A program made the position numbers and the translations under genes. A stretch of DNA of 36,240 bases, taken from NCBI GenBank assembly GCA_945988915.1, contig CAMFTS010000002.1:1-36240 (forward strand), given 5' to 3'. Below the pieces are notes generated by a model. It worked only from the letters and a program-made list of their open reading frames with translations, did no database searches and was not told the origin of the DNA. The stretch is from an uncultured Clostridia bacterium. GTDB lineage: Bacteria > Bacillota > Clostridia > Oscillospirales > Acutalibacteraceae. Shown one piece after another: positions 1 through 9,659 of the stretch. Every line of letters starts with the position of its first letter. Position 1 is the first letter of the stretch.

Positions 1-2944
1 TACCGCGTACTCTTGTACGAATACCGTTTTCCTTAAGAACAGCTGCTGTACCGCTCGTTGCTTCAATATTGAAGCCCATATTGTAGAATCTTCTGATAAG
101 CGGAATTGCCTCTTCTTTGTCTTCGTCGGCAAGTGTAACAAGTACAGTACCGTAATTCTGAAGATTCATTCCCGAAGCCGTAAGTGCTTTAAACATTGCA
201 CGGTGAAGCTTGTTATCGTAGCCGATAGCTTCGCCTGTGGATTTCATTTCAGGTGAAAGATATGCGTCAAGGCCCTTAATCTTATTGAATGAGAATACGG
301 GAACCTTTACATAGTGACGCTTCTTTTCCTGCGGATAAAGGTCAAATATACCCTGTTCTTTAAGACTCTTGCCGAGGATAACCTCTGTTGCAATATCAGC
401 AAGCGAATATCCGGTAGCTTTTGAAAGGAACGGAACTGTTCTTGAAGAACGCGGATTTACTTCGATAATATAAACATTGTCTTGAGGGTCAACGATAAAC
501 TGAATGTTGTAAAGACCTATGATACCTATGCCAAGTCCTAATTTTTTAGCATACTGTAAAATGATTCCTTTAACTTTATCAGAAATTGAGAATGTCGGAT
601 AAACGCTGATTGAGTCGCCTGAGTGGACACCTGTTCTTTCAACAAGCTCCATAATGCCCGGTACGAATACATCTCTGCCGTCGCAGATAGCGTCAACTTC
701 AACTTCCTTACCCTGAATGTATTTATCAACAAGAACAGGCTTATCCTCGTCAATTTCAACGGCTGTTTTAAGGTAATGCTTTAAATGCTCATCCTTTGAA
801 ACAATCTGCATTGCTCTGCCGCCGAGAACGAATGACGGGCGTACAAGCACAGGATAACCGATTCTGTTTGCAGCCTTAAGACCGTCTTCAATATTTGTAA
901 CTGCCTGTCCTGTCGGCTGAGGAATATTGAGGTCTTTAAGAATCTTTTCAAAGCTGTCACGGTTTTCCGCTTTTTCAATAGCTTCACAATCTGTACCGAT
1001 TATTTTAACACCTCTGTCCATAAGAGGCTGAGCAAGGTTGATAGCTGTCTGACCGCCGAGAGAAGCGATAACGCCTTCGGGCTGCTCAAAGTCGATGATA
1101 GCCATAACATCTTCAGGTGTCAGCGGTTCAAAATAAAGCTTGTCTGCCGTTGTGTAATCGGTTGAAACCGTTTCGGGATTGTTATTGATGATTATTGCTT
1201 CATATCCTGCGCGTTTGATAGTCTGAACGGAATGAACCGTTGAATAGTCAAATTCTACGCCCTGACCGATACGGATAGGACCTGCGCCGAGAACAACAAT
1301 CTTCTTTTTATCTGTAAGTCTTGATTCGTTTTTACCGGTATATGATGAGTAAAGATAAGCAATATATTTGCCCGTGTGCAGAGTGTCAACCATTCTGAAT
1401 ACAGGTGTAATACCGTTTGCTTTTCTCATATTATAAATTTCTGTTTCTTTTACATTCCAGATACTTGAAATGTATTTGTCTGAAAATCCGAGAATTTTTG
1501 CTTCCTTAAGGACTTCAAGAGAATTAACATTTGCCTTAATTTTTTCTTCCGTATCAACAATTCTCTTGTATGCTTCAAGGAAAAGCTCTGTAATCATTGT
1601 TACCTCATGAAGCTTTTCGATGCTTGTACCGCGGCGGATAAGCTCAAATATTGCATACACATTATCATCTTTAAATTCCTTGACATATTCAAGAAGCTCA
1701 GCGTCTGTGTAGCTGTCAAACTTTGCAAGGTGGAAATGGCAAACGCCTGTTTCAAGAGAACGAACTGATTTCAGCATACACTCTTCAAGAGTTGAGCCTA
1801 TACCCATAACCTCTCCTGTCGCCTTCATCTGTGTACCGAGTGTATTCGGTGCATCGGCAAATTTGTCAAACGGAAAACGCGGGAACTTTGCAACGATATA
1901 ATCAAGACTCGGTTCAATAGCTGCCGTGCCTCCTGCAACAGGAATTTCTTCAAGAGCCATACCCATAGCAATTTTTGCAGTTACTCTTGCAATAGGATAA
2001 CCGCTTGCCTTTGATGCAAGTGCTGATGAGCGTGATACTCTCGGGTTTACTTCGATAAGGAAATATTCGCTTGAATTCGGATTGAGTGCAAACTGAACAT
2101 TGCAGCCGCCCTCAATTTTGAGTTCGCGAATTATCTTAATAGCGCTGTCGTTAAGCATTTTAAGGTCATGTTCATTAAGTGAAAGTATCGGAGCAACAAC
2201 TATTGAGTCGCCCGTATGAACACCGACAGGGTCAATGTTTTCCATACCGCAAATTGTGATAGCGTGATCATTTGAGTCACGCATAACTTCAAATTCAATT
2301 TCTTTATAGCCCTTAACGCTTTTCTCAATAAGCACCTGATGAACGGGTGAAAGCTTAAATGCGTTCATACCGATTTCGACAAGCTCATCTTCGTTGTTAG
2401 CAAAGCCGCCGCCTGTACCGCCGAGGGTAAATGCAGGACGCAAAACAACCGGATAACCGATTTTTTCAGCTGCCTGCTTTGCTTCGTCAAGGCTGTATGT
2501 TATTTGTGACGGAATAACGGGTTCACCGATTGACTCGCACATTTCTTTAAAGAGCTCTCTGTCCTCTGCTCTCTCAATGCTTTCGCTCGATGTACCGAGA
2601 AGTTTAGTACCGCATTCTTTAAGAATACCTTTCTTTTCAAGCTGCATCGCAAGGTTAAGACCTGTCTGACCTCCTATGCCCGGTACGATTGCGTCGGGGC
2701 GTTCATAACGAAGAATTTTTGCAATGTATTCAAGAGTCAACGGTTCCATATATACTTTATCGGCAATGGTTGTATCTGTCATAATTGTTGCCGGATTCGA
2801 GTTGCAAAGAATTACCTCATATCCTTCTTCTTTAAGTGCAAGACAGGCCTGAGTACCTGCATAGTCAAACTCAGCAGCCTGACCGATAACTATTGGGCCT
2901 GATCCGATAATCAATACTTTCTTAACATCTGTTCTTTTAGCCAT
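1..2944 (-). CDS. carB: Carbamoyl-phosphate synthase large subunit (C-terminal end runs off the left edge)
   Basis: Manual reverse translation from ATG at 2944: MAKRTDVKKVLIIGSGPIVIGQAAEFDYAGTQACLALKEEGYEVILCNSNPATIMTD..., with a second synthetase half KKIVVLGAGPIRIGQGVEFDYSTVHSV. Absent from the ORF track because the frame is open to position 1. Confidence 0.96.
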   Translation of the reverse strand, partial: MAKRTDVKKVLIIGSGPIVIGQAAEFDYAGTQACLALKEEGYEVILCNSNPATIMTDTTIADKVYMEPLTLEYIAKILRYERPDAIVPGIGGQTGLNLAMQLEKKGILKECGTKLLGTSSESIERAEDRELFKEMCESIGEPVIPSQITYSLDEAKQAAEKIGYPVVLRPAFTLGGTGGGFANNEDELVEIGMNAFKLSPVHQVLIEKSVKGYKEIEFEVMRDSNDHAITICGMENIDPVGVHTGDSIVVAPILSLNEHDLKMLNDSAIKIIRELKIEGGCNVQFALNPNSSEYFLIEVNPRVSRSSALASKASGYPIARVTAKIAMGMALEEIPVAGGTAAIEPSLDYIVAKFPRFPFDKFADAPNTLGTQMKATGEVMGIGSTLEECMLKSVRSLETGVCHFHLAKFDSYTDAELLEYVKEFKDDNVYAIFELIRRGTSIEKLHEVTMITELFLEAYKRIVDTEEKIKANVNSLEVLKEAKILGFSDKYISSIWNVKETEIYNMRKANGITPVFRMVDTLHTGKYIAYLYSSYTGKNESRLTDKKKIVVLGAGPIRIGQGVEFDYSTVHSVQTIKRAGYEAIIINNNPETVSTDYTTADKLYFEPLTPEDVMAIIDFEQPEGVIASLGGQTAINLAQPLMDRGVKIIGTDCEAIEKAENRDSFEKILKDLNIPQPTGQAVTNIEDGLKAANRIGYPVLVRPSFVLGGRAMQIVSKDEHLKHYLKTAVEIDEDKPVLVDKYIQGKEVEVDAICDGRDVFVPGIMELVERTGVHSGDSISVYPTFSISDKVKGIILQYAKKLGLGIGIIGLYNIQFIVDPQDNVYIIEVNPRSSRTVPFLSKATGYSLADIATEVILGKSLKEQGIFDLYPQEKKRHYVKVPVFSFNKIKGLDAYLSPEMKSTGEAIGYDNKLHRAMFKALTASGMNLQNYGTVLVTLADEDKEEAIPLIRRFYNMGFNIEATSGTAAVLKENGIRTRVRG

Positions 2945-2965
2945 TATTCTTTCCTCCAATATATA

Positions 2966-4171
2966 TTAAAGATATTTATAAACTGTTTTTCCGCCGCAAA
3001 CCGTCAGTAAGCATTTTCCGTAAACCTCTGTATTTTCAAACGGCGTCGCTTTACCCTGTGACAAAAATTCTTCAGCTTTTATTACTGTTTTTTCATCAAG
3101 TGACCATACTGTGTAATCGTCATTAAGCGGCATATTAAATCTCTTTCGCGGATTTACCGCAAAAAGTTCTATTGCTTTTTCAAGTGTTATTATATTTTTC
3201 TTTACAAGGTGTGTATATACAAGTTGGAATGCCGACTCTATTCCGACTATTCCGAATGCACTTTTTTCAAGTCCTTTTGCTTTTTCTTCGGCGCTGTGCG
3301 GAGCGTGATCGGTTGCTATCATATCAACAGTACCGTCTTTTATTCCTTCTATAAGAGCTTGTCTGTCCTCTTTTGAACGAATAGGCGGATTCATTTTAAA
3401 TCTGCCGTCCTCCTGTAAATCCTCATCGGTCAGAATAAGATAATGCGGAGCTGTTTCACAGCTTACATTTACTCCCTCTGCCTTTGCTTTTCTGATAAGC
3501 TCTACACTCTCTTTGCATGAGATATGGCATATATGATAAGCACAGCCTGTTTCCTTTGCTAATCTGAGGTCGCGTTCGATAGGTTTCCATTCGCTTTCGG
3601 AGCAAATACCTCTGTGCCCGTGCTCTTTTGCATATGCGCCGTCGTGAATGTAACCGCCGTAGAGTAATGAATTGTCTTCACAATGAGCAACAATCATTTT
3701 TCCCAAAGCTTTTGCACGAAGCATAGCTTCACGCATCATATCTTCACTCTGCACGCCCTTACCGTCATCGGAAAAAGCAATAACGCTTTTTGCCATACCT
3801 TCCAAATCGGAGATTTTTTCGCCCGATTGACCTACGGTAATTGCACCGTAAGGCAAAACATTGATTACCGCATCATCTTTGATTATGTCAAGCTGTTCTT
3901 TCAAGTGTTCAACGCTGTCGGGAACAGGATTCAGATTAGGCATTGTGCATACTGCTGTGTAGCCGCCGTGGGCAGCAGCCATACTGCCTGATTTTATTGT
4001 TTCTTTATAAGAAAAACCCGGCTGACGAAAATGCACATGCACATCGCAAAAGCCGGGAAAAACAATATATTCCGAAAAATCAGAAACGGGTAACTGCTCC
4101 GTGTTAACACAGGGTGAAAATGACGGATAAGCTTCTGTTTTGAAGATTGTCAACTTGCTTTTTTCTGCCAC
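2966..4171 (-). CDS. pyrC: Dihydroorotase (class I PyrC type)
   Basis: ORF with GTG start and RBS AAAGGAG. Motifs GFCDVHVHFRQPG, TAVCTMPN, FSDDGKGVQ, AHCEDN, CHIS, ATDHAPH. Confidence 0.93.
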   Translation of the reverse strand: MAEKSKLTIFKTEAYPSFSPCVNTEQLPVSDFSEYIVFPGFCDVHVHFRQPGFSYKETIKSGSMAAAHGGYTAVCTMPNLNPVPDSVEHLKEQLDIIKDDAVINVLPYGAITVGQSGEKISDLEGMAKSVIAFSDDGKGVQSEDMMREAMLRAKALGKMIVAHCEDNSLLYGGYIHDGAYAKEHGHRGICSESEWKPIERDLRLAKETGCAYHICHISCKESVELIRKAKAEGVNVSCETAPHYLILTDEDLQEDGRFKMNPPIRSKEDRQALIEGIKDGTVDMIATDHAPHSAEEKAKGLEKSAFGIVGIESAFQLVYTHLVKKNIITLEKAIELFAVNPRKRFNMPLNDDYTVWSLDEKTVIKAEEFLSQGKATPFENTEVYGKCLLTVCGGKTVYKYL

Positions 4172-4308
4172 TTTACTCGCTCCTTTAAAAAATAAGTCTT
4201 GTTGAAATCAACAAGACTTTACAGCAAACTAACAGCATGGTACATGAACCACACTTTATATTACATTCTACCTTGTCGATATCACAGTATCGCCTTAAAG
4301 ATTTCATT
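4171..4308 (-). ncRNA. Putative attenuator leader RNA of pyrC
   Basis: Predicted ~137-nt leader with hairpin CGATA-CTGTGA-TATCG (4292-4277), an 11-nt segment ATCGACAAGGT (4280-4270) complementary to the terminator 5' arm GTCTTGTTGAT (4217-4207), and the terminator. Confidence 0.6.
4187..4219 (-). terminator. Intrinsic terminator/attenuator immediately upstream of the pyrC RBS
   Basis: Perfect inverted repeat AAGTCTTGTTGA-TT-TCAACAAGACTT (4194-4219) followed on the minus strand by ATTTTTT (4193-4187), then AAAGGAG. Confidence 0.85.
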
Positions 4309-4314
4309 TTAAAT

Positions 4315-4343
4315 ATTTTATCACAGCGCGCATACCTTGTCAA
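4315..4343 (-). promoter_or_regulatory. Sigma-A type promoter for the pyrC leader
   Basis: Minus strand TTGACA (4343-4338), 17 bp spacer, TAAAAT (4320-4315). Confidence 0.75.
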
Positions 4344-4366
4344 CAAAGAAATAAAAAATTCGGGAT

Positions 4367-5353
4367 TTATTTAAGTGTTGCCGCCATAACAGCTTTAATT
4401 GTATGCATACGGTTTTCAGCCTCATCAAATACTATTGACTGTTCGCTTTCGAACACCTCATCTGTAACCTCCATACAAGTAAGTCCGAATTTATCGTAAA
4501 TTTCCTTACCAACCGTTGTTTTAAGGTCGTGGAAAGCCGGTAAGCAGTGCATAAAGCGACACTGTGCACCTGCATTTTCCATAAGCTGTCTGTTAACCTG
4601 ATATTTCATAAGGTCGTTTATTCGCTCTTCCCAAACCTCATCGGGTTCGCCCATTGAAACCCATACATCTGTATAAATAACATCAGCGCCTTTTGTTGCC
4701 GATATCGGATCTTCAATAAATTCAAGAACAGCACCTGTATCTTTCGCGATATTCTGACATTCTTCAATAAGCTTTTCATCGGGGAAATACTTTTTGGGTG
4801 CGCAAGCTACGAAATGCATACCCATTTTTGCACAACCGACCATAAGAGAATTGCCCATATTGTATCTTGCATCGCCCATATATACGAACTTAATGCCCTC
4901 AAGATGACCGAAATGCTCTTTAACGGTAAGGAAATCCGCTAAAATCTGAGTGGGATGAAATTCATTTGTAAGGCCGTTCCACACAGGTACGCCTGCATAT
5001 TCAGCTAATTCTTCAACTATTTCCTGACCGAATCCGCGGTATTCAATGCCGTCAAACATTCTGCCTAAAACTCTTGCTGTGTCGGGAATACTCTCCTTTT
5101 TTCCTATCTGTGAGCCTTTCGGGTCAAGATATACGGGATGCATACCGAGATCAGCAGCGGCAACCTCAAATGCGCAACGGGTTCTTGTGCTTGTTTTTTC
5201 AAAAATCAATGCAACATTTTTGCCCTCGCACATTCTGTGTGCCGTGCCCTGTTTTTTCTTCTGCTTCAAATCAGCCGCAAGATCAATTAAATAACCGATT
5301 TCTTCGGGTGTATAATCAAGTAGTTTTAAGAAATTTCTGCCTTTTAAATTCAT
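4367..5353 (-). CDS. argF: Ornithine carbamoyltransferase
   Basis: [55 protein letters not shown] motifs. Confidence 0.95.
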   Translation of the reverse strand: MNLKGRNFLKLLDYTPEEIGYLIDLAADLKQKKKQGTAHRMCEGKNVALIFEKTSTRTRCAFEVAAADLGMHPVYLDPKGSQIGKKESIPDTARVLGRMFDGIEYRGFGQEIVEELAEYAGVPVWNGLTNEFHPTQILADFLTVKEHFGHLEGIKFVYMGDARYNMGNSLMVGCAKMGMHFVACAPKKYFPDEKLIEECQNIAKDTGAVLEFIEDPISATKGADVIYTDVWVSMGEPDEVWEERINDLMKYQVNRQLMENAGAQCRFMHCLPAFHDLKTTVGKEIYDKFGLTCMEVTDEVFESEQSIVFDEAENRMHTIKAVMAATLK

Positions 5354-5365
5354 TTTTTTCTCCTC

Positions 5366-6526
5366 TTATTTCAAAGCCTGTTTGATTATCTCAATAGCCT
5401 TTTTCAAATCACTTTCGGGAATGTTAAGCGCAGGCAACAGACGGACTTTATCCTTTGCCGTAAGACAAAGAACACCGTTTTCAATACAAGCCTTAACGAT
5501 TTCGCCTGCGGGTTTTACGGTCTTGATGCCCACCATTAATCCCATACCGCTGACGCTTTCAACACCTTCAGCGTTTTTGAATTCATTAAATATGTATTCG
5601 CTTTTGGCATTAACTTCAGACAATAGAGCATCATCAATTCTTTCTAAAATGCTCAATGCGGCCGCACAGCTTACGGGATTTCCGCCGAATGTTGAGCCGT
5701 GGTCACCGAAGCCGAGAACATTCTCAACCTTTTCCGAAAGCAAGGTTGCTCCGAGCGGTAAACCGCCTGCGAGTCCCTTTGCAGTTGTAACGACATCGGG
5801 CTGAATATCATAGTTCATATAAGCGTAAAGCTTACCTGTTCTGCCGTTGCCCGTCTGAACTTCATCAATAATTAAAACAATATCATTTTCTTTTGTGTAT
5901 TCGTAAACGGCTTTTATAAATTCTGCATTAAGCGGGACAACACCGCCCTCGCCCTGAATACATTCAAGCATTATTCCTGCCGTCTTATTCTCTTCGCATA
6001 CAGCCTTTAATTCTTCAAAATTATTTGCTTCTGCGTGAACAAACCCCGGAGTTAAAGGCGTGAATAATTCGTGATAATGCTCTTGTCCTGTTGCCGCCAA
6101 GGTTGTCAATGTTCTTCCGTGAAAGCTGTTCTTAAGAGTTACTATTATTGAATATTCCTTACCCTTTTTGTCCTGTGCATATTTTCTTGCAATCTTTATG
6201 GCACATTCATTTGATTCCGTGCCTGAATTTGAAAAGAAAACTTTTTTCATTCCTGTTTTCTCACAAAGCATTTTTGCAAGCAAAGCGCAAGGTTGTGTGT
6301 AATAAAGGTTTGACATATGCTGAACCTTTGAAATCTGCTCTGTTACTGCCTTTTGCCAAATTTCGTCGCAGATGCCGAATGAAGTTACGCCTATGCCCGA
6401 ACCCATATCAATATATTCTTTGCCGTTAATATCTTTAACAACTGAGCCTTTGCCCGAAACAATTTCAACGGGAAAGCGATTGTATGTATTTGCAACATAC
6501 TGTTTATCTGTTTGCTGTATGCTCAT
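5366..6526 (-). CDS. argD: Acetylornithine aminotransferase (class III PLP)
   Basis: NSGTESNECAIKIARKY, IIDEVQTGNGRTGKLYAY, GSTFGGNPVSCAAAL; start overlaps the argB stop. Confidence 0.92.
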   Translation of the reverse strand: MSIQQTDKQYVANTYNRFPVEIVSGKGSVVKDINGKEYIDMGSGIGVTSFGICDEIWQKAVTEQISKVQHMSNLYYTQPCALLAKMLCEKTGMKKVFFSNSGTESNECAIKIARKYAQDKKGKEYSIIVTLKNSFHGRTLTTLAATGQEHYHELFTPLTPGFVHAEANNFEELKAVCEENKTAGIMLECIQGEGGVVPLNAEFIKAVYEYTKENDIVLIIDEVQTGNGRTGKLYAYMNYDIQPDVVTTAKGLAGGLPLGATLLSEKVENVLGFGDHGSTFGGNPVSCAAALSILERIDDALLSEVNAKSEYIFNEFKNAEGVESVSGMGLMVGIKTVKPAGEIVKACIENGVLCLTAKDKVRLLPALNIPESDLKKAIEIIKQALK

Positions 6527-7392
6527 TTCTTAACTCCTGTAACCATAGTACCGGCACCCTCATCGGTAAGCAATTCCATCAGAATTGAATGAGGTACCGT
6601 ACCGTCCATAATGATAACATTTTTGACTCCGTTGTTGATTGCTTCTATACAGCAGTCAACCTTAGGTATCATGCCGCCCGAAATTATACCTTCATCATAA
6701 AGCCTTTCAGCTTCGTTGATAGTGATTTCGGGAATAAGAGAATCCGGATCGTCCTTATCACGAAGAATGCCTGCAATATCGGTCATCATAATAAGTCTTT
6801 CAGCTCCGAGTGCACCTGCAACCTGTGCTGCCGCAGTGTCACCGTTTATATTGTATGTGTTTCCCTGCTTGTCACAACCGACTGTTGAGATTACCGGGAT
6901 ATATCCGTTTTCAAGCAAGTCTTCAACCGGCTTAATGTGAATTTTTGTGATTTCACCAACGAATCCAAGTCTTTCATCTTTTATTCTTGCTTCAATAAGT
7001 CTGCCGTCCATTCCTGACAGACCGATAGCCTTGCCGCCTTTCATTTCAAGCAAGTTGACAAGGGTTTTATTAACCTTTCCGGCAAGCACCATCTGAACAA
7101 TATCAACGGTCTCTTTGTCAGTTACCCTCAGACCGTCAACAAACTCTGCTTTCTTGCCGAGCCTTCCCATTAAATCATTGATTTCGGGTCCTCCGCCGTG
7201 AACAAGCACTACTTTTACCCCGATAAGCCACAACAGAACTATATCTTCCATAACCTGCTGTTTCAGAGTTTCGTTAATCATTGCGTTTCCGCCGTATTTA
7301 ATTACCACGGTTTTACCCGTATATCGTTTTATATAAGGAAGTGCCTGAGTTAAAACCTCGGCGCGCTCCATATTTGAAAATCCATTCTTCAT
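6523..7392 (-). CDS. argB: Acetylglutamate kinase
   Basis: VVIKYGGNAMI, VLVHGGGPEIN, GLSGMDGRLI, NINGDTAAAQVAGALGAERL. Start placed at ATG 7392 (RBS GGAGAG) rather than the TTG at 7404 in the ORF track. Confidence 0.95.
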   Translation of the reverse strand: MKNGFSNMERAEVLTQALPYIKRYTGKTVVIKYGGNAMINETLKQQVMEDIVLLWLIGVKVVLVHGGGPEINDLMGRLGKKAEFVDGLRVTDKETVDIVQMVLAGKVNKTLVNLLEMKGGKAIGLSGMDGRLIEARIKDERLGFVGEITKIHIKPVEDLLENGYIPVISTVGCDKQGNTYNINGDTAAAQVAGALGAERLIMMTDIAGILRDKDDPDSLIPEITINEAERLYDEGIISGGMIPKVDCCIEAINNGVKNVIIMDGTVPHSILMELLTDEGAGTMVTGVKK

Positions 7393-7404
7393 AATTCTCT
7401 CCAA

Positions 7405-8619
7405 TCAGGTACGGTAGTCACCGTTGATTTTTACATATTCGTATGTTAAATCACAGCCCCAAGCAGTTGAACAGGCGTCACCGTCTTTTAAATCTATAAG
7501 AATTTCAATTTCTTTTTCAAGCAAGATTTCTTTTGCTTTGTCTTCTGAAAATTCAATTCCCGCACCGTTTATACATACGCATATTTCACCTTTATTACTT
7601 TTGAATGAAACATCGATTTTGTTAACATCGACATCCGCACCGCTGTAACCGATTGCACAGAGCACTCTGCCCCAATTTGCGTCGGCACCGAACATTGCGG
7701 CTTTTAAAAGTGATGAACAAATAACGCTCTTTGCTACCGTTTTTGCAGTAAGAATATCCTTTGCTCCGCTTACTTTACATTCGAGCAATTTTGTCGCTCC
7801 CTCGCCGTCGCCTGCAATCATTCTGCAAAGCGAAACGGTGACTGTATTAAGAGCTTTCATAAATTCATTAAAATCTTCGCCGTCTTCGGTTATTTCTTTG
7901 TTTCCTGCCATTCCGTTTGCAAGAACAGTTACCATATCATTTGTTGATGTATCGCCGTCAACGCTAACCATATTAAATGTATTTTTAATATCCGAAGAAA
8001 GCGCTTTTTGAAGCATTTCCTGAGAAATCGCCGCATCTGTTGTAATAAATACAAGCATTGTAGCCATATTCGGATGAATCATACCGCTGCCTTTTGCAAT
8101 GCCGCCGATTTTACAGATTTTGCCTCCGACTGTAAATTCAACTGCAATATCTTTTTTCACGGTATCAGTAGTCATAATGCCTTCTGCCGCAGCATCACTT
8201 CCGTTAGCCGAGAGATTTTTTACAAGCTCGGGAATACCGTTTGCGATAGGTTCAATATTAAGAGGCTGACCGATTACACCTGTTGAAGCCACCACAATGT
8301 CACTTGGCGCAACAGAAAGCGCATCTGCACAAAGCTCGCTCATTTTTTCTGCAATTTCAATGCCGTCTGCATTGCAGGTGTTTGCGTTACCGCTGTTGCA
8401 TATAACAGCCTGCGCCTTACCGTTTGCAATGTGATTCTTTGTCACGATAAGCGGTGCGCCTTTCACAAGATTTGTTGTATATACAGCGCAAGCAGTTGCA
8501 AGTGTTTCACTTACAATCAGTGACAAGTCCTTTTTTGATTTGTTGTTTCTTATTCCGCAGTGAACGCCTGTTGCTTTGAAGCCCTTTGCCGCGCACACTC
8601 CGCCTTTAATAATTTTCAT
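7405..8619 (-). CDS. argJ: Bifunctional glutamate N-acetyltransferase / amino-acid acetyltransferase
   Basis: GVCAAKGFKATGVHCGIR, NSGNANTCN, GIAKGSGMIHPNMATMLVFITTDA autoprocessing region. Confidence 0.95.
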   Translation of the reverse strand: MKIIKGGVCAAKGFKATGVHCGIRNNKSKKDLSLIVSETLATACAVYTTNLVKGAPLIVTKNHIANGKAQAVICNSGNANTCNADGIEIAEKMSELCADALSVAPSDIVVASTGVIGQPLNIEPIANGIPELVKNLSANGSDAAAEGIMTTDTVKKDIAVEFTVGGKICKIGGIAKGSGMIHPNMATMLVFITTDAAISQEMLQKALSSDIKNTFNMVSVDGDTSTNDMVTVLANGMAGNKEITEDGEDFNEFMKALNTVTVSLCRMIAGDGEGATKLLECKVSGAKDILTAKTVAKSVICSSLLKAAMFGADANWGRVLCAIGYSGADVDVNKIDVSFKSNKGEICVCINGAGIEFSEDKAKEILLEKEIEILIDLKDGDACSTAWGCDLTYEYVKINGDYRT

Positions 8620-8628
8620 AATATTCTC

Positions 8629-9552
8629 CTATATGTCAAGTCCTGTTTTTTCGTCAATGCCGAGTAAAATGTTCATATTCTGAATTGCCGCACCTGAAGC
8701 GCCTTTGCCCAGATTGTCAAAGCGCGAGACAAGCAAAATTCTGTCATCATTACCAAAGACTGAAATTTCCATACTGTCTTTACCGCTCAATTCACAAGCT
8801 GAAATAAAGCCGTTCCCGTCTGCATTCTCAACATATTTCACAAGACCGTTTTTATAATAGTTTTTAAACACTTCTTTAATATCTTCAACATTACCGTTCA
8901 AGTCAGATTTAAACAGCGGAACTGTTACCTCCATACCCGAGTAATAGGAATCCACGACAGGACAAAACACAGGTTCGTTCTCAAGTCCGCAAAGCTTTAC
9001 CATTTCGGGTAAATGTTTATGCTTTTGAGTAAGTCCGTACTGTCTTGGTGCATCTAGCAAATTACTGCGTGAGTCCGACTCGTAATCGGCTATCATTTTT
9101 TTGCCGCCGCCCGAATAACCGGTCAATGAAAATGCCGTCAGTTTCGCATCTTTATTTATAATTCCGTTTTCCGTAAGCGGTGCCACGAGCGAAATAAAAC
9201 CGCTTGCATGACAGCCGGGATTAGCAATTCTTTTTGAGGCTTTGATTTTTTCTCTCTGACCTGTAAGCTCCGGAAAGCCGTATATCCAGCCGTCAGCAGT
9301 TCTGTGAGCCGTGGAAGTATCTATTATAGCAGTTTTTTCATTTTTTAACAAGCCTACTGCCTCTATTGCAGCTTGATCTGGCAAGCAAAAAAAAGCAATA
9401 TCGCAAGAATTTAGTGCTTCTGCACGGGCCTCTGTGTTCTTTCGCAATTCTTCCGATAAAGTTAAGATTTCAATATCATTTCTTTTTTCAAGACGCTCGT
9501 AAATACGAAGTCCTGTTGTTCCGGCACTGCCGTCAATAAAGATTTTAGTCAT
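8629..9552 (-). CDS. argC: N-acetyl-gamma-glutamyl-phosphate reductase, short type-2 form
   Basis: IFIDGSAGTTGLRIYERL, ANPGCHASGFISLVAPL active-site Cys; 307 aa, consistent with the short type-2 ArgC family. Confidence 0.9.
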   Translation of the reverse strand: MTKIFIDGSAGTTGLRIYERLEKRNDIEILTLSEELRKNTEARAEALNSCDIAFFCLPDQAAIEAVGLLKNEKTAIIDTSTAHRTADGWIYGFPELTGQREKIKASKRIANPGCHASGFISLVAPLTENGIINKDAKLTAFSLTGYSGGGKKMIADYESDSRSNLLDAPRQYGLTQKHKHLPEMVKLCGLENEPVFCPVVDSYYSGMEVTVPLFKSDLNGNVEDIKEVFKNYYKNGLVKYVENADGNGFISACELSGKDSMEISVFGNDDRILLVSRFDNLGKGASGAAIQNMNILLGIDEKTGLDI

Positions 9553-9566
9553 TATTGTATTACTCC

Positions 9567-9659
9567 ATTGTATTTTTATACAAATATTATATATAAATCT
9601 CTATATACAGTCAAGAATTAATTGAAAAAATATTCATTGAATTTACATTTTTATACATA
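9567..9659 (-). promoter_or_regulatory. Putative cluster of three ArgR/AhrC ARG boxes
   Basis: TTTGTATAAAAATACAAT (9567-9584), CAATGAATATTTTTTCAAT (9621-9639) and TATGTATAAAAATGTAAA (9642-9659, minus strand) resemble the AhrC box CATGAATAAAAATKCAAK. Confidence 0.65.
9586..9614 (-). promoter_or_regulatory. Sigma-A promoter of the arginine operon
   Basis: Minus strand TTGACT (9614-9609), 17 bp, TATAAT (9591-9586). Confidence 0.8.

Noticed and set aside
538-987. Minus-strand ORFs of 73 and 68 aa at the left end
   Set aside because: Out-of-frame readings inside carB, whose own frame is open to the window edge.
4171-4308. T-box or PyrR-binding leader before pyrC
   Set aside because: Neither the T-box AGGGUGGNACCGCG nor the PyrR ARUCCNGNGAGGYU consensus is visible, so I report it as an unassigned attenuator.
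5382-5804. 140-aa plus-strand ORF antisense to argD, and similar plus-strand ORFs over dnaE, lon and pheT (e.g. 20649..21068, 34986..35411)
   Set aside because: All overlap conserved minus-strand genes and show no recognisable domain or plausible RBS.
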